From positions 20,151,995 to 20,215,994 of the forward strand of contig OZ037765.1 in the NCBI GenBank assembly GCA_964035545.1: a stretch of 64,000 nucleotides of DNA, in the 5' to 3' direction. The stretch comes from Bugula neritina (Eukaryota; Bryozoa; Gymnolaemata; Cheilostomatida; Bugulidae). Of this stretch, positions 23,702-40,853 are shown one piece after another. Each line of letters opens with the position of its first letter. The first letter of the stretch is position 1. The notes below the pieces were generated by a model that had not been told where the DNA came from, made no database searches, and saw only the letters and a program-made list of their open reading frames with translations. Both the position numbers and the translations under genes were made by a program.

Positions 23702-26700
23702 TCAGGCCTGGTGGATTCCAGACTTCAAAGGACCAATTGTTAATTTCTTGAGATTTTTGTTGAGCTAGAAAATATTAAAATTTTTGGTAGATTAAAATCA
23801 TAGTGCCATAGTATTTATGTTACTATTAAGTTAGTAATATTATGTTATGAATAAACAAACCTCTTCAAACTTGTGAATTTGTCTGACAAAGAAATCACCA
23901 TATCTGCGAGCAACTTGGGTGTCTGCTATGTGTATCATTCCCTACAACACCAAAATAATATTTTAACGCATGCATGTCATCCATGTGAACAATTTTCCTG
24001 CACAATCAAAACAAAAACAAATGATCTGTGGAATAGTAAACAAATTGAAATTTTGATGTAATAGCTAGGATGTTGCAAAACCTTTTTCAAGTGTGCAGCA
24101 TCACCATTTGAAAAGTTGAGAGGAGTCATTTGCTCTACTATATAATTGGTATTTATTACTTACATTGTCAATGTAGAAGTCAACTTCTGAACCAGACTGA
24201 AATTCTCCATCTAAACCACTAGAACTTCCTGCCCAAACTACATTTTTCATTTTATGCTAAAATTACAGCATTGTACATAGAATAAGGTATATTTACATCA
24301 TAGAACTAGTTGATGTTAAAATGAATGTGCACCACCTACAAACTATGCAAAAGTCTCTTACCTTGAACCCCATCAAGGCAGTTTTTAGCTCATCAATACT
24401 CTAAAACAGAAAGCAGTGATTGATATTATGTGTCTTACAAAAAACTGTATTCTGTTGTGATGCCAGTTTTCTAGAATCCAGATAGTTACACTAATTTTCT
24501 AAAAATAATACTCTTTTTTACTCATTGGTTAGCTAATTGGTTCACCTGCTGTCTTGATGTTGCTTCGTCACAATCATAATATAAATAGATGAGCATGACA
24601 GGATGCAAATTTGAATTGCACTAAAATCATCTGTGACTAAAACCCATGCATGAAAACATGAATTCATCATATAAAGCAAAGTAGCAGTTAAGTACACACC
24701 ATGTCCATAAATGCAGCCAGCTTAGACAGAGGCAAAGTGGTGTAGAGCTTCAAATAACTGCGTATATTGCCAAGAAGATTGTGCTGTTCAACTTCCTCAG
24801 TAAAAACTCGTTGTTGCAACAGGTATGGCTCCTAAAAATACACTTCTTTGGTATAAAATAATGAATATAAAGTTAAGTGAAAAATTGAACACAGTAATAA
24901 TAGAGTTTTGCAACATCTAAAAGCACTGTAAAACAGCAGTTAAATTTAGTCCAATGAAGTGAATAATATTCTAAGAATATTCACACTTGATGTATTCTAG
25001 ATGTATAGCGAAAATGGTTTTTCCAAGTGATCATTTAATAGTGGCTTCAGTTTGATAAAACTGACCTTATGGTAGTTGACAGGGTTATCGTAGTTTGGTG
25101 GGACAGGCGAGAGAAACTTGGGACAGGCAAAGGAAAAGGAGTTGATGAACTCCGACATGTCACTGTAAACAATTGCCAACAAAATAAGATGAATGGCTTT
25201 TAATTATCACTGTACTGCATAATATAACGGTACCAATTGACACCCACTAGTTACTAGTAGATACACAAACCTTCTTTAACAGAGTTTGCACATATGCCTT
25301 CAGTGAATAACAACAGCTAGCGATCTAGAACTGCTGAAAAAACGAGAAGCTATTACCATTATATTTTAAATATACAAATCTTGCATAATGATAGGCATAA
25401 GATAATAGAAGACACTCTCACTTACCCTTTCTGCATTTTAAGTTTCTTCTCCTGGTACTTGTCCTGCAGTTGTGAGTGAACACTCTCGTCAATTCTCATT
25501 GGATGAAGAACAAGGCAGATATTCAGCAGTGTGTACATCTGATCGTTCTGCTTGTTAATCTTGTAATATAAATTAGTACAAGTTAGAAAAGTTTGAGTAA
25601 CTACAATGCCAAAACTACAGTACATCTATTATCTGTCACAACTGAATCGCTTGTAAAAACCATTTAGGCTTCATTCATTGGCACCGTCAACAATTTCAAT
25701 GTATCAAAGACCAAAACACAACTATTCTACTTTGCAAGAAGGCTAGAGGTCGATTCAATAGACTATTGTCGCAACGGTGCAAAAACTAAAGCTGTCGAAT
25801 TTACATTTTTCCAAGTATTTTGTTGAAAATAGACTACAATTATTTCTTTTTTAACACACTGCAAGCAAAATGAGCATGGAGTAACATTGATACCTGGTCG
25901 TACAACTGAGCCTTGTTCTGAAACATAGACTTAGTTCTCTGAATGTACAAGAGAATATTGGAGAAAGTTCGAATAGCGTCCTGGTATCTTCTCATCATCA
26001 TGTACACAAAGCCAACGTAGTAGTAAGTTGTTATTTGGCAGCCCGGAACTCTTGAGTACAGATTCTATAAGCAACAATTCATTCTCCCAGATTAACACAT
26101 TTACATTCCTCCATAAACTTGATGAAACTAATCAAAGCAAAGAAAATATTAGATTAATATTAACATTTTCTGAAGACTTAATATTCCTTGATAGTTTAAT
26201 TCATTTAGTTGAGCATATTTTATGACAGTAAAAATTTATTTAGTAAAATCAAAACCAAGAACACAGCCAGGTTTGCAATATGGGTGTCAATGGCTTAGTT
26301 TGTTGTAACTCCACCTGATTGGTAATAATAACATAGAATCATATAAAAGCAAGTGGAAAGAGAAAACAAACACCTTCTTGTTGAAGTCAATGCTTTCCAA
26401 CACCTTCAATGCCTGGTAGTAGTCACCAAGGAGAGAATGGAGTCTCAACAGACCAATGAGAGAAAAGTAACCTAGCATCTTGTACAGAGACTGTCTACCA
26501 AACTCGCCGGCCACGCTGTCTGGATCCCCACCACTGGAGTACACCTCCAGCTGCTGGTTGATGTTGGATTTATCTACCAGAGAATGCAGCACATTGAGCA
26601 CACTGTGCACGTTCCAGATCTTTGGGTTTTCTCTCAGCATCTGAACTTCTACATCACTCTATAAAATACAGCATAGTAAACATACATGCTGTCCGACAAA

Positions 26701-29700
26701 TAGACTAACAGACCAAATGTACTAAAAGGTAGAACTGCAGATCATTGCTATAGAATATAGACAAGGTGGAGCGAAAAATTAGTAGAGAGTGACTTTTAGT
26801 TTTTGAAGACATATAAAGAATAAAGTAGCAAAGAGCCACCAGAGCAACATTAGAAAATATCGAATTTTATTTATTGATGGAACTAAGTTTTACAAAACAC
26901 TGCAGCATTCTGAATACTTGATAACGCAACCTTGTTTCTGCTTTGCAAACCCTCCTCTGTCAAGATTATCTTACCATTGTAGCCAATCATATTTGTTTGG
27001 TTCACAAATAGAAACTTTGATGAACAAATAACTAGAAGAGAGCAACCAGCCAGCCAGCCAAGCATTAATATAATATTAGAAAGGTGGAAACTGCTGTGAT
27101 TGAATACAGATTAATAATAACAACTGAAAATAGCCAATATATTTATTTCAAAGTTAGCCCGTCAATGTTCTAAATTAAGTATTTTGAGAAGCAAAACAGT
27201 TTTATATCATAATTTCTATCTATTTTCTATGCAAGTCCCACTCAGATAATTGTTTAAATGTAGAAAACAGCGGTTCTCAGTTAGCGTTTGTAAATTATTA
27301 ACACATTGTTAGAGATAGTAGGCTGTAAAACGAATACTTCCTTTAAAGGCCGTAAGCATCCAGGTTATTTATTACATTTGAGCAAAAGTTTGCATGCTTT
27401 TCAACTGTTTTATCAGCATTTTATCCAATTTCTTATACGAAAACACTACAAAAATGCAAGTAAAAGTGGTCATATTAGGTGTCTTAGACTTGCCCAGACT
27501 TGCCCGCGAGCTTGCCCTCCGTGTCCTATTCTGACGTGGGGATGGCAAAATAGCCCTATTGTAGCGTGAGTTTATATCGCGTAAAGTTATTAAGAAGCGG
27601 GTTTGTCACAGATTTCGTTATTCGTAGCTCAAATCACATGAATGTTACTCTTCGGGCGGCTACTAATAACTAACGTTAGCTACGCAACAGCAAGAAAGGT
27701 AACTAATTTGACTGTTTTCAAATGGACTATTCCATTTCGCTAGTTTGTAACTTGCTGTAAATCACAAAATAATTATTTTTCCTATTTTAATTTCAATTAT
27801 CATGTCGACCACACCACCAGAAAATTACTCTTAAATATGCAGTAAATGATGATTTTCAACCGTTTTGTGATGAACTATAGGTTAGTAGTTGTCTACGTAA
27901 AACCAAGTTTTAAAATTTGTAATTGAATCAGTGAATGACTGATTCTGAATCACAGTATCACTATGACTATCAGTATGAGTATCACTAGTCTATGTCTATG
28001 ACTCTCACTCTAAGTCTATGACTATCGCCTATTAGTATTGGTGAACTATTATTAATAATATTCAATGGTTATATTTATTAATACCATTATTAGTCATAAT
28101 GATAATCATATGACAGTATGAGTATCAGTATTCAGTATGTTAATGTTACGGAGCAGGATCAGTTTCGAAACTAATACACTTACAGTAATACTAATAGTAA
28201 TACTTGTAATATTAGTTATAACTATAAGTATAAGTTATACCGATAGCTATATTAACATAAATATTTATATTCATAGTAATACTAATAGCAAATCTAATAT
28301 TATTATGTTAATAGTTATACTTGTAAGTTATAATATAAAGCAAACGACACAAGTATTAATTTGAACTGTTGGTCTTAAAATAAAAAGTAAAATAAATATA
28401 AATAATAAAAATAAATTATAATAATTTAATTATACTAATACTAATAGCAATACTTATACAGTAATATAATTATAATAAATTTATAAAACTTAAACAACTT
28501 TAGATTTAAGGAACAACTTTAAATACAAACATAAAGATAATATTAAATAATTATAATCATAATGATCATAACAATAAATATAATTATGATTCCAATAATT
28601 ATCAATATATTATATAATATTTAAATTATTTTAATTTATAATTATAATCATAATTTTTTTAGTTATAGTGAATAAATTCAATTTGACATAATAACTATAA
28701 TATTATAAAGCAGTCAGTCTATCTCTAATGCTGATTGATATTCGAATTGTTATCACTGTATCATCATTCACTAACTCTAAGAGTAAGTGACTACAATTAT
28801 TAGTATCAATGTTGTGTTAGAGTATTATACCTATTGGACTTTTGATATATCCATTATATTTACAACTCTGCCTGTTACAGCTATAAATAAATTGAACCAA
28901 AATACCAACAGTGCCTAATCATCGCCTTATTTATAAAATAATCACAATCATAATGCTCAAGTTAATAGATTGGAAATTATTGAAAATTATGTTGATGCCA
29001 ATATAAATATGACATTGTATGCATCCAAGTAGTGATGTTGTAATATATCTTGGAAGATAATTACATTATAATAAGAGTTAAATTCCTCTAAGTAACTTTT
29101 TTTGCAATTATTCCTTAGAATAACTATAACTTATACTCATAACATTAGTTTTAGATTGAGCTACTAATTGTATTTATTGCATGTGAAGGTTAGTTATTCT
29201 CCATCAGCTGCATGAATGCGACTGGTAAATTTTGTAACCTTTGGCAGTAATAACTTTGTAGCATAAATTAGACACATTTTATAAAAATACATAATTTTAA
29301 TGCTATAGCTGCTAGTAACTCTAATGGGTGTAATAATATTACTTTCACCAGCATTAATATTTACTTTGTTCATGCTTCATAAAGCATTTTCTAAATTCTT
29401 TTTTGAATAAATTTCTACAATACATATAATGTGCTGAATAGATTACATATGTTGGGGTTCTTCCTATACTGCAGCTCAGCCTACACTCCCCGCCACAAAT
29501 GTTCCTAAACTACTAGCTTCATCGGGATACAGATTGATGGAGCTGTATTGATAAAAACTTCTCTTTTTAGCAGTAGAGGCATCATGAAAAAAAAGGTAAG
29601 CATTTTACTCAATAAGAATGCGGTTTTTTACTTCTACAAATTTGATAGCCTACACTATTCTATTTAAATGGAGACTGGTCTGACATAATGTGTCTGCCAT

Positions 29701-32700
29701 TTATTAGTTATAATATAGTAAATACTATGCGGGCCTATAGATCAAATGGCTCAAAAAACAATTAAATGAAACATTACACAACGCTGTATTTATTAGCAAT
29801 GTCATACTTAGCAACTAATTTCACATTATTATTGTTTGCAAAGTTTTATATATCTACATATGTTTGTTCATTTCAGTGTTCTGAAGTAGAAGGTTCCAAC
29901 AGCAGGGAAAAGCCTTGAACAAGATATTATGTTCTACATCTCCAACTCATTTTAACTTTGCTGGTCAGTTCATTGTGTATCTGGAGCATAGTTTTGTATT
30001 TTCAAGTAGTCCATCAGATACCTTTGTAGGTAGTAAAGATTAAAATGTTTGTGCAATGATGTCCATAATGTTGAACTGATTTATTGAAACTAAAACTGTT
30101 CTTAATTATAACAAAACTTGACAATCTTTACATAAAGAATAATGTCCTATAATCTATCTTCATTGTAAACAAAATTAGAAAGTTCCACATCAGCAAATTG
30201 TTTATCATCATCTGTAGGTGGAAGAAGCTTGCACTCAGTTATAAAGGCAAGCTGACGGTGGTTTTCTTTGCCTTCTATGAAGATTTGGAAAGAGCCAGAA
30301 AATTAATACTCTATAACTGCAAAACCATGTTGTAGTGTCTTGTGTTATTGATTGAATCATCTAAAAGAAAAATTGTTGTATCATTATAATTTTACTGTTG
30401 ATGAATTAGCAAATTATCTACTTATCTTGGTAAATATATTCAAGAACAAATACTATAGTGTAACTCAGTTTTGGTTATGTGTATGCTCCTTAAGCGAATT
30501 TACAGCAGATATCAAACTATATATTAGAGACTAATAAAGGAATTAAATTTAAGCTAACCATGATGATGTAAATAGCTGTTGAATGTGACTTTGAGAACTC
30601 TGCTGGCCATGTCAGTTCAAATACACCAGGGTGATATGTTACGAATGTCATGTCATTATTGAAATTCAGCTTTTTTAAGCGCCTCTTCACAACTCTGGCA
30701 GCATTCTGACTGCTCCTTAGCTTTCTGCGCCTGAAATTTCTTCTACTTGCACCATTCTTCTATTGGTAGAATGTTAGCCTATAACAAACAGGTGTACCAA
30801 AGCTAAAAAATATCTAATTCACTGCACTAGGATATTATTCAACTCATTTAAATTTAATATATAGCAGTAAAACAATCACATACTTGTATTTATTTTATCA
30901 GCTTTACTTTACAAAGCTGAACCATATGATTTAGTAACTTGTCACCATAATAAACATTGTACAACATACAAATTGAAAACCTGATGTGATTGCTTTTTTA
31001 ATAGAATATACATTACAAACATGTTACTTTGATAAGCGTGTTCATAATAAAAGTATTAAACCAGTTTGAAAAAAATTATTTTGTTATGTAATGGATCACA
31101 AAACTACATAATTTTAGACATGTAGCTCGATGTTCTTCAAGCAACGGGCTGCTATGATTAATTAATTTTCTATTATTGCATTTGATTGTTCTACTCATAG
31201 TGTATTGGCGAGTTAAAATTATTGGTAATTTAATGTATATTTTAGCTACCTCTGTTCAATCAATGTCATAGTAATATCAATTAGGTTTTAAATTTCACTG
31301 AGTTTATAGTAAATTATTGCAACTGTTACATAACATTTGGCTAGTTCTCTAGTTCATTAAATAACCATACGAACTTAATTTTATAACATGACAAAACACA
31401 CAAAGCAAAATTAAAATAAGCATATTATGAACCAATGTAATTGATAAGTGATAATGCTGTTGTAAAACATAAATTATCAAATTTAAATAGTTATTATTAC
31501 CATTAGTATTACTATCATTATAACAACTATAATCATTATTACTATTACTATTAGTATTAGCATTAGTAGTAAAAAATGAGTAGAGTTCAACATATACAAT
31601 CTAGCGTACTATAAAAGTAGAAGTAGAACTTCTAAAACTATCATCTGCATCATTAACAGAACTATGAGTAATACTAGTAGTTGTACTAATAGTAATACTA
31701 ATTATTAATACTAATAAACAATAGTAATAGTATCACTATGAGTATGAGACTTGGGCTGGCAGTGATACTGATTATCACTATCAGCATCGTCATAGTCAAA
31801 AGTTACAAGAATTAGAAGCCATATTCATATTGATATTCTCATTGAGTTATGCATAGTCATATTCACAGTATTAGTCAATCACTGATTGAGTTAATGTCAT
31901 AGTGATACTCATACTCATAATTAATTTATACGATTACGACACTCATAGTGATAGTCATAGTCATACTCATACTCATAGTGATAGTGATACTTCTTCGTGA
32001 ATTTAATATTATTATCATTGTTGCTAATATTATGTCTTACTCTTAGTCTAACAGCAGCTCTATGAAGAAGTTAAACATAACTGATAAAACAAATTTAAAA
32101 AATAATACTGCAACATTCAATATAATGTATATCGATATGCTAGCAACCTAATTTTCAGCTCACTTCATTAACTTTCCGTGCAGTATTGTGATAAAATAAA
32201 TTTATTAATGGTGACCTTGACATCTTCGTCTAAATGCCTTTCACATCAAGCCCCGAACCAATTTGTAAAAATTTTGGATTTTTTACTTTTAAATATTTTT
32301 TACGAAAAGAGCTTCAAAATAAATTTAAAAAAAAGTGAGCTGTTGTCCACATAAAAGGAAATATATGAGCCAATTTTCTAAATTCTGGAAGTTACCAGAG
32401 GGTCACAATATTTTTTTTTTAAATCTTTATTTTCACGACAAGCTCTATATATTAATATAGAAAAAAAGAAGACAACTCTTCTTTCAGATTTTTCATGTGC
32501 CACGGTCACGTCAATATCAGTGCTATTAACACATATATTTTAATTCATTTTTTCTGGTATATTGAGTTGAGATTTTTTTTATATATTTTGTGAATGTACC
32601 TAAAAAAGTATGATCTTTCAATTAACAGTAATTGATTTTATCAAAATAACCTGGATGCCTACGATGTTTAAGACTTCATTACCCACCAACATGCCAACAA

Positions 32701-34918
32701 TGTATCAAACTACGAGGTCCAGAAATGTAGATGGAGATGAAATTTGAAATGTAATTCCTATTTTCACAGGCTGCATTGTATTACTTTGAAAGCAGTGTGA
32801 CAGTGCATTAGCCACCCTGCTCATGCATTACCTGATTAATAATCAACACAGGCAGTTCTCACAAATCAAATTTATCTTTAACGATCACAAAGTATAAACT
32901 TCTGAGATAGACTTAGAATTAGTAGTATATCCTCACCTTTTTGGAGAGTTTGCTCCTGAATTGACTGAAGGACTGGAACTGGTATATGAATTCATCAATT
33001 ACATTCCACAACCACTGGTTGGGTAGTTGAAGCTCCACTGGGCCATCGGCATCTAAACATCACATCATCTACACCGTTGAATATCACATCTCAACGCAAT
33101 AACTTGTTTTAGTCATGCAAACTTATGGGTAGCATTATTTTGGTAATTTGAGAACTTCTGGTAACGACTCATAAAAATATAAATTCAGTTTAGTTATTTA
33201 TAATTTAGGTTCACAGTTTTACAAAGGAGTTGACTGAAACTTAGTGCTATCTTAGTAAATCATTCAACTAAATGATGAACTCATTTCTAAAATTTGTTTG
33301 CACATATATAAAACAATACCACCACAACTAAAAAATGTCAATGCCAGAATCAACAAATTCACAAATATGATGCATTTGGACAACATACTTAGATTAGATT
33401 GTGGAGTAAATTCATTTTGGAATAATTTTATTTTGTCACTTTTCTAAAAGTTGGCAGAGGTACAGCAACAATAAAAAGCTGAAGGGCTAATAACTGGGTA
33501 TACTTAGTATGTAGTTGAAGAGGTCACAATAGTTGTAATACGACTCAAACATCTGCTCAATGGAGGGTCCACTCTGAACTCTAGCATATATATGGCGGAA
33601 ATACAGCTCTTTGTACAGAATCATAAATATTGCATCTAAAAACACCAAAAGCCAACAACACCTTAACATATTATAACAAGCAGTACAAAGCGGAGTAAGG
33701 TGAGAAAGTAAATGTTGAAATAGACTGTTACATGAAGACATGAGCCACCCCATCTTAGTAGTCAAGTATCTAAAGGAACTTACCATCGTCAACAATAGGA
33801 GCAACCACATCTGCATTTGGCCAGGGAGAGTTCTTGAAAAATCTGTCAGTCAGCTTATTAAACCTATAAATCAGTAACAGCGGATGAAAGAAATGAACAA
33901 AATACAACACGTCACTTAACATGCAGCAGCTACTACAGAGAACAGGAAAACCAACTGGTTCTTTGAAAAACTGATGTATCTTACAGCCTACGCCCTACAG
34001 GATGGTTAATGGCTACTATCCACAACAAGGCTATATTAGAACTCGAGACACACCCATGGGTAAAGTTAAAACATGAAATTGATTTAAAGTCAAGTTTGCA
34101 TGTTGCAAACTGAAGAATAAAAACACATGACTGAAATCATATTTGCAGAGCTTGTAGTCATGCCTCCTGCACAATGTAATGGAAACTTTACTTCAGTTTT
34201 GTATGCAAAAAAGTAGCTTATTAAAAGATCGGATACATGTGTGAAAAATTAACTAACAAACATGTTAGCTGAGAAGGCTTACACACTAAACAAGTAGAGT
34301 GTACAGTACCAGAATCCACCTAATACTAAGCATACAAAGAGCACACCAGACATAGTTGAATTAAGGTACTGACCCGTTATCATACAGCGATTGTATCTGG
34401 TACAAGTCTGGCTCCACTCTAATGGCAGTGTATAACTCAACTAAGAAAGACTTGATCGTCTCTGGTAGAATATAAGAAGAGCTGCTGTAGCCCCGTTCTC
34501 GTTCATACTCCAAGTCAAGACGAGGGTCCCCAGTGTGACTCTCGTAATCATGTCCATATTCAAACCCGCCAAACTATATAAAATAGAGTAGGATATTGTG
34601 AATGTCAAAGTGACATTAGAAAACTGAGCAGAAATAAATTGTGAAGGAAATTAAAATCTAAATATTAGTTTCAGAGAAGCACAAATTTTGTTTTCAGAAT
34701 AAAAAACAATTTTTTTAAAAAAAGGTGAGCATCTTTGTTATTGTTGATTTTATGGCAAAGTGAAAACATATTTTTAAAATATAGTCAATCAATGTGCATC
34801 AAGTATGGCTACAAAAATAATTCAAAAAATGCTGAAAATTAGGAAATTCTAAAAGCAAATGGTTGAGTGAAAAAATTCTTACACTTCCTCTTTCAACGAA
34901 TTCTTCTTCTTCATACAT
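23702..34918 (-). CDS. EIF3L: Eukaryotic translation initiation factor 3 subunit L
   Basis: Fourteen coding exons in transcript order: 34918-34883, 34573-34374, 33863-33784, 33635-33504, 33052-32937, 26658-26374, 26064-25894, 25559-25426, 25162-25066, 24831-24700, 24400-24362, 24256-24164, 23941-23861, 23764-23702 (TGA). They join in phase to 552 residues, close to human EIF3L (564). eIF3L is a PCI-domain subunit of the eIF3 complex that organises the 43S pre-initiation complex. Diagnostic blocks: [143 protein letters not shown] and [19 protein letters not shown]. The ATG at 34918 is in an exon whose acceptor is at 34932, so a 5' UTR intron is likely. The short N-terminus ([11 protein letters not shown]) is lineage-specific. 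One intron (26659-32936) is far larger than the rest. Confidence 0.95.
27940..28700. repeat. Cryptically simple A+T-rich block, left
   Basis: Degenerate repetition of short words such as tagtaatac, actatcagtatgag and ataatcata, without a fixed period. Related words occur in inverse sense at 31490-32010 and again at 36530-36750 and 55040-55740. Confidence 0.65.
30147..30759 (-). CDS. Unidentified coding-like segment nested in EIF3L intron
   Basis: A tentative two-exon model on the same strand as EIF3L. Exon A (30759-30559) has acceptor ccaatag and donor gttagc, with 67 open codons including a strongly basic stretch ([21 protein letters not shown]) followed by [16 protein letters not shown]. 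Exon B (30251-30147), after an acceptor ccgtcag, continues in phase with [16 protein letters not shown] and ends in TAG. No start codon or upstream exon was found, and an opposite-strand frame is also open over exon B. I do not recognise the family. It could be a small nested gene, part of a mobile element, or chance. Confidence is low. Confidence 0.3.
31490..32010. repeat. Cryptically simple A+T-rich block, right
   Basis: Degenerate repeats such as ctcatagtgatagtcatag and tactaatagtaatac, in the inverse sense to several words of the block at 27940-28700. The two blocks flank the unidentified coding-like segment. Confidence 0.6.
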
Positions 34919-35784
34919 TTTGGACTGTTTCCTAAAACATATGAGGACTATATAAGTAATAAAATAGCTTTACGTACTTCAGTCTATTTTTTAATTCTTT
35001 TTCAATTTCTTATAGTTATAATATAACAGGTTAAAACATAGATTTAAACATAACAAAAAACAGTGGTTTAAAAATTTCCATTCTGATTCACATTGACATT
35101 GATCGTAAATAAATGTAGATAATTAAATAATATAATTAAAATTATATTAGAATTAATACTATCATTTTTATTTAATAATATTATAATTATTAAATAATAT
35201 TGATTTTTATTATCAAATATCAATATAATTATAACATCTAATTATATATTGGTGTAGGGTTTATCATCATTATCATTATTATAACCATCACTTGAAATTG
35301 AACTTGATGATTCATTATGATTAACTTTAGGATAAAATTTAATTTCTATTTTGGTAAAGTTGTAAAATGAAAATAAATTTTAAAATTTTAATTAGAAGTA
35401 AAATTTAACATTGCTTACAAAAGCTAAAAATCTCATTTAGTCTTACAATAAAATATATAATATGATAGGTGCTTTAATTGATAATAGATATATTCTAATA
35501 ATCGAAAAATAACAATTGTGGTTGGGCAACAACGGTAATTTTTTATTTCATTTTGTTCGAATGAAAATGGCTAGGTGGTACGGAAAACACTTTTTACGAA
35601 CTGTAAACGCCTTTAATATACAAATATTACAAACTTCAATTTTTAAATGTAAATTAAAAACGATCTTAAATATTTTCAATATTAACAAAAAATAATTTTA
35701 AATTACAATTTTAGATTGCATACTCGACATGTGAGAGTGACGCAAACTTAACCTGCTTTAGTGTCTCTGGTCACGTGATCAAGA
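34919..35784. promoter_or_regulatory. Shared head-to-head promoter region EIF3L/EIF4E3
   Basis: The start codons of EIF3L (-) and EIF4E3 (+) are 866 bp apart and diverge, so the region must hold both 5' UTRs and promoters. A likely EIF3L 5' UTR acceptor is at 34932. A perfect TCACGTGA E-box at 35771-35778 lies 7 bp before the EIF4E3 ATG. The middle is A+T-rich low-complexity sequence. No TATA box stands out. Confidence 0.6.
35771..35778. promoter_or_regulatory. E-box TCACGTGA next to EIF4E3 start
   Basis: Perfect palindrome just upstream of the start codon at 35785. Its position suggests a core-promoter-proximal USF/MITF-type site, implying a very short 5' UTR or a transcript that starts upstream. 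Confidence 0.45.
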
Positions 35785-39322
<3,538 letters not shown>

Positions 39323-40853
39323 ACTGCTATCTGATCGGCTGTTGGAATTTATACTCATTTGCTACGATGAAACCCTGGAAACCTGTTTTATGTTTCTGAA
39401 CATGGAGATTAGCAGCTTTGTCTTCTGAATTTTTGTATAGACATTTCATATATTTTATATATTAATCTTGACCAGTGCCATTGTATTTTTAGCTTTTTTT
39501 CTATTTTAGTCTCAATCATTTTTTGTGTTTTTCCATTTAATTGTGTTTTTGTGCACAATTTTTTTAAACTATAAAACTTCGTGGATTTGCAAGGCATCTA
39601 ATCTTACAAGTTTCAAGTTATTTCAATATATTTTTACATTATTTTTTAGTTAATTTGTTTAATTATATTTTAGTTGTATGCTTATGTTAACCAAGTTTGA
39701 AGTAATCAACTATATGCTGGTATAATAAATTATATTTTAGATTTCACATGTTAATACAATCTATATAGTATCACAATTATTTGTTTGTATTTTCTGCTTA
39801 TAAATATATACAATAAGAATTACCATATTTAAATTCTGTCTAAATGTGGAAATGTTGCAGGCAGTAATTTTAGTGCCTGACAGTGAGTTGTAATGTTATT
39901 CGCAGATGATTTTCCTTTTAGTAATAAATTGTAATTAGACTTTGTAAGTAAGCTAAGCTCTGTAATAATTATTGTAACAAATATAACAAAAAAACTAAGA
40001 TTTCTATAACCTCCAATAATGTAATAATACTCATTAAAATTCACTGATTTGAAAAGCAGTTGTTGAAACATATTATTTTGTTATATTTGGAAAGTGAGCA
40101 TGAATAGAAAAAAATTGAAAAGTTGTCCCATTTTGTAGTAAGGGTATATTATTATGCTCATATAAAAATTTGTGCAGACATTCACAGCAATACATTTGTA
40201 TAAGCAAACCCTGCAAATATATTGTTTGATGAATAATACATTGACTAAAACAACTTGTTTGTCATTTTATATAATAAATAAAACTGATTGCATGTCCATT
40301 TGACAATACCAGCATTCTGGGACACGTGAAAATGCCTATTGGCTATTTATATACAGTATAATAGATTAAATTAACAGCTACGTACATAAGAGTACTATAC
40401 AAAAGTTTTTAAATTCTACAGTTAGGCATTCCAGCTTAAATTTACACACTTTTCTACGGTGCGTAACATGAAATCTGTAAAAGGAGACAAACCCTACAAC
40501 AGCTGCTGTACACAAATGGCGGTATCTAAATAATAAAAAATAATAAATACTAATATGATAATTTAATTTAACAGCTAAGTTATGCCTAAGGCGAATTATG
40601 CAAAAATTGAGCATTTCCGTGTTCAAATTTCTGGAAAAAGAACAACCATTGCAAAATTTAACACTATTGGTTATGTTGAGATAGAGACTGCAGTATATCT
40701 TTATTAACCTGCTATTGATTAATTAGTAAATTAGATGCACTGCGTTATAGGCCTGTAGCAATGTTCGCATCAACTGAAATAGTTACACTAGGTCAGATAA
40801 TACATAAGTTCATGTAGCGGTTTATAGTTTGGAATTTAAATGCTCTTTGAGTT
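39323..40853. other. Convergent 3' flanks of EIF4E3 and DIRAS
   Basis: The genes end tail to tail with 1.5 kb between stop codons. The sequence is A+T-rich with possible polyadenylation signals on both strands (for example aataaa near 40276 on +). No exon is supported. Confidence 0.6.

Larger units (their letters stand above)
26659..32936. other. 6.3-kb EIF3L intron with cryptic repeats
   Basis: An unusually long intron. It contains a locally GC-richer patch (about 27470-27560), degenerate simple-sequence blocks at about 27940-28700 and 31490-32010, and between them a coding-like segment on the - strand (30147-30759). The remainder is A+T-rich without recognised signal. Confidence 0.7.
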
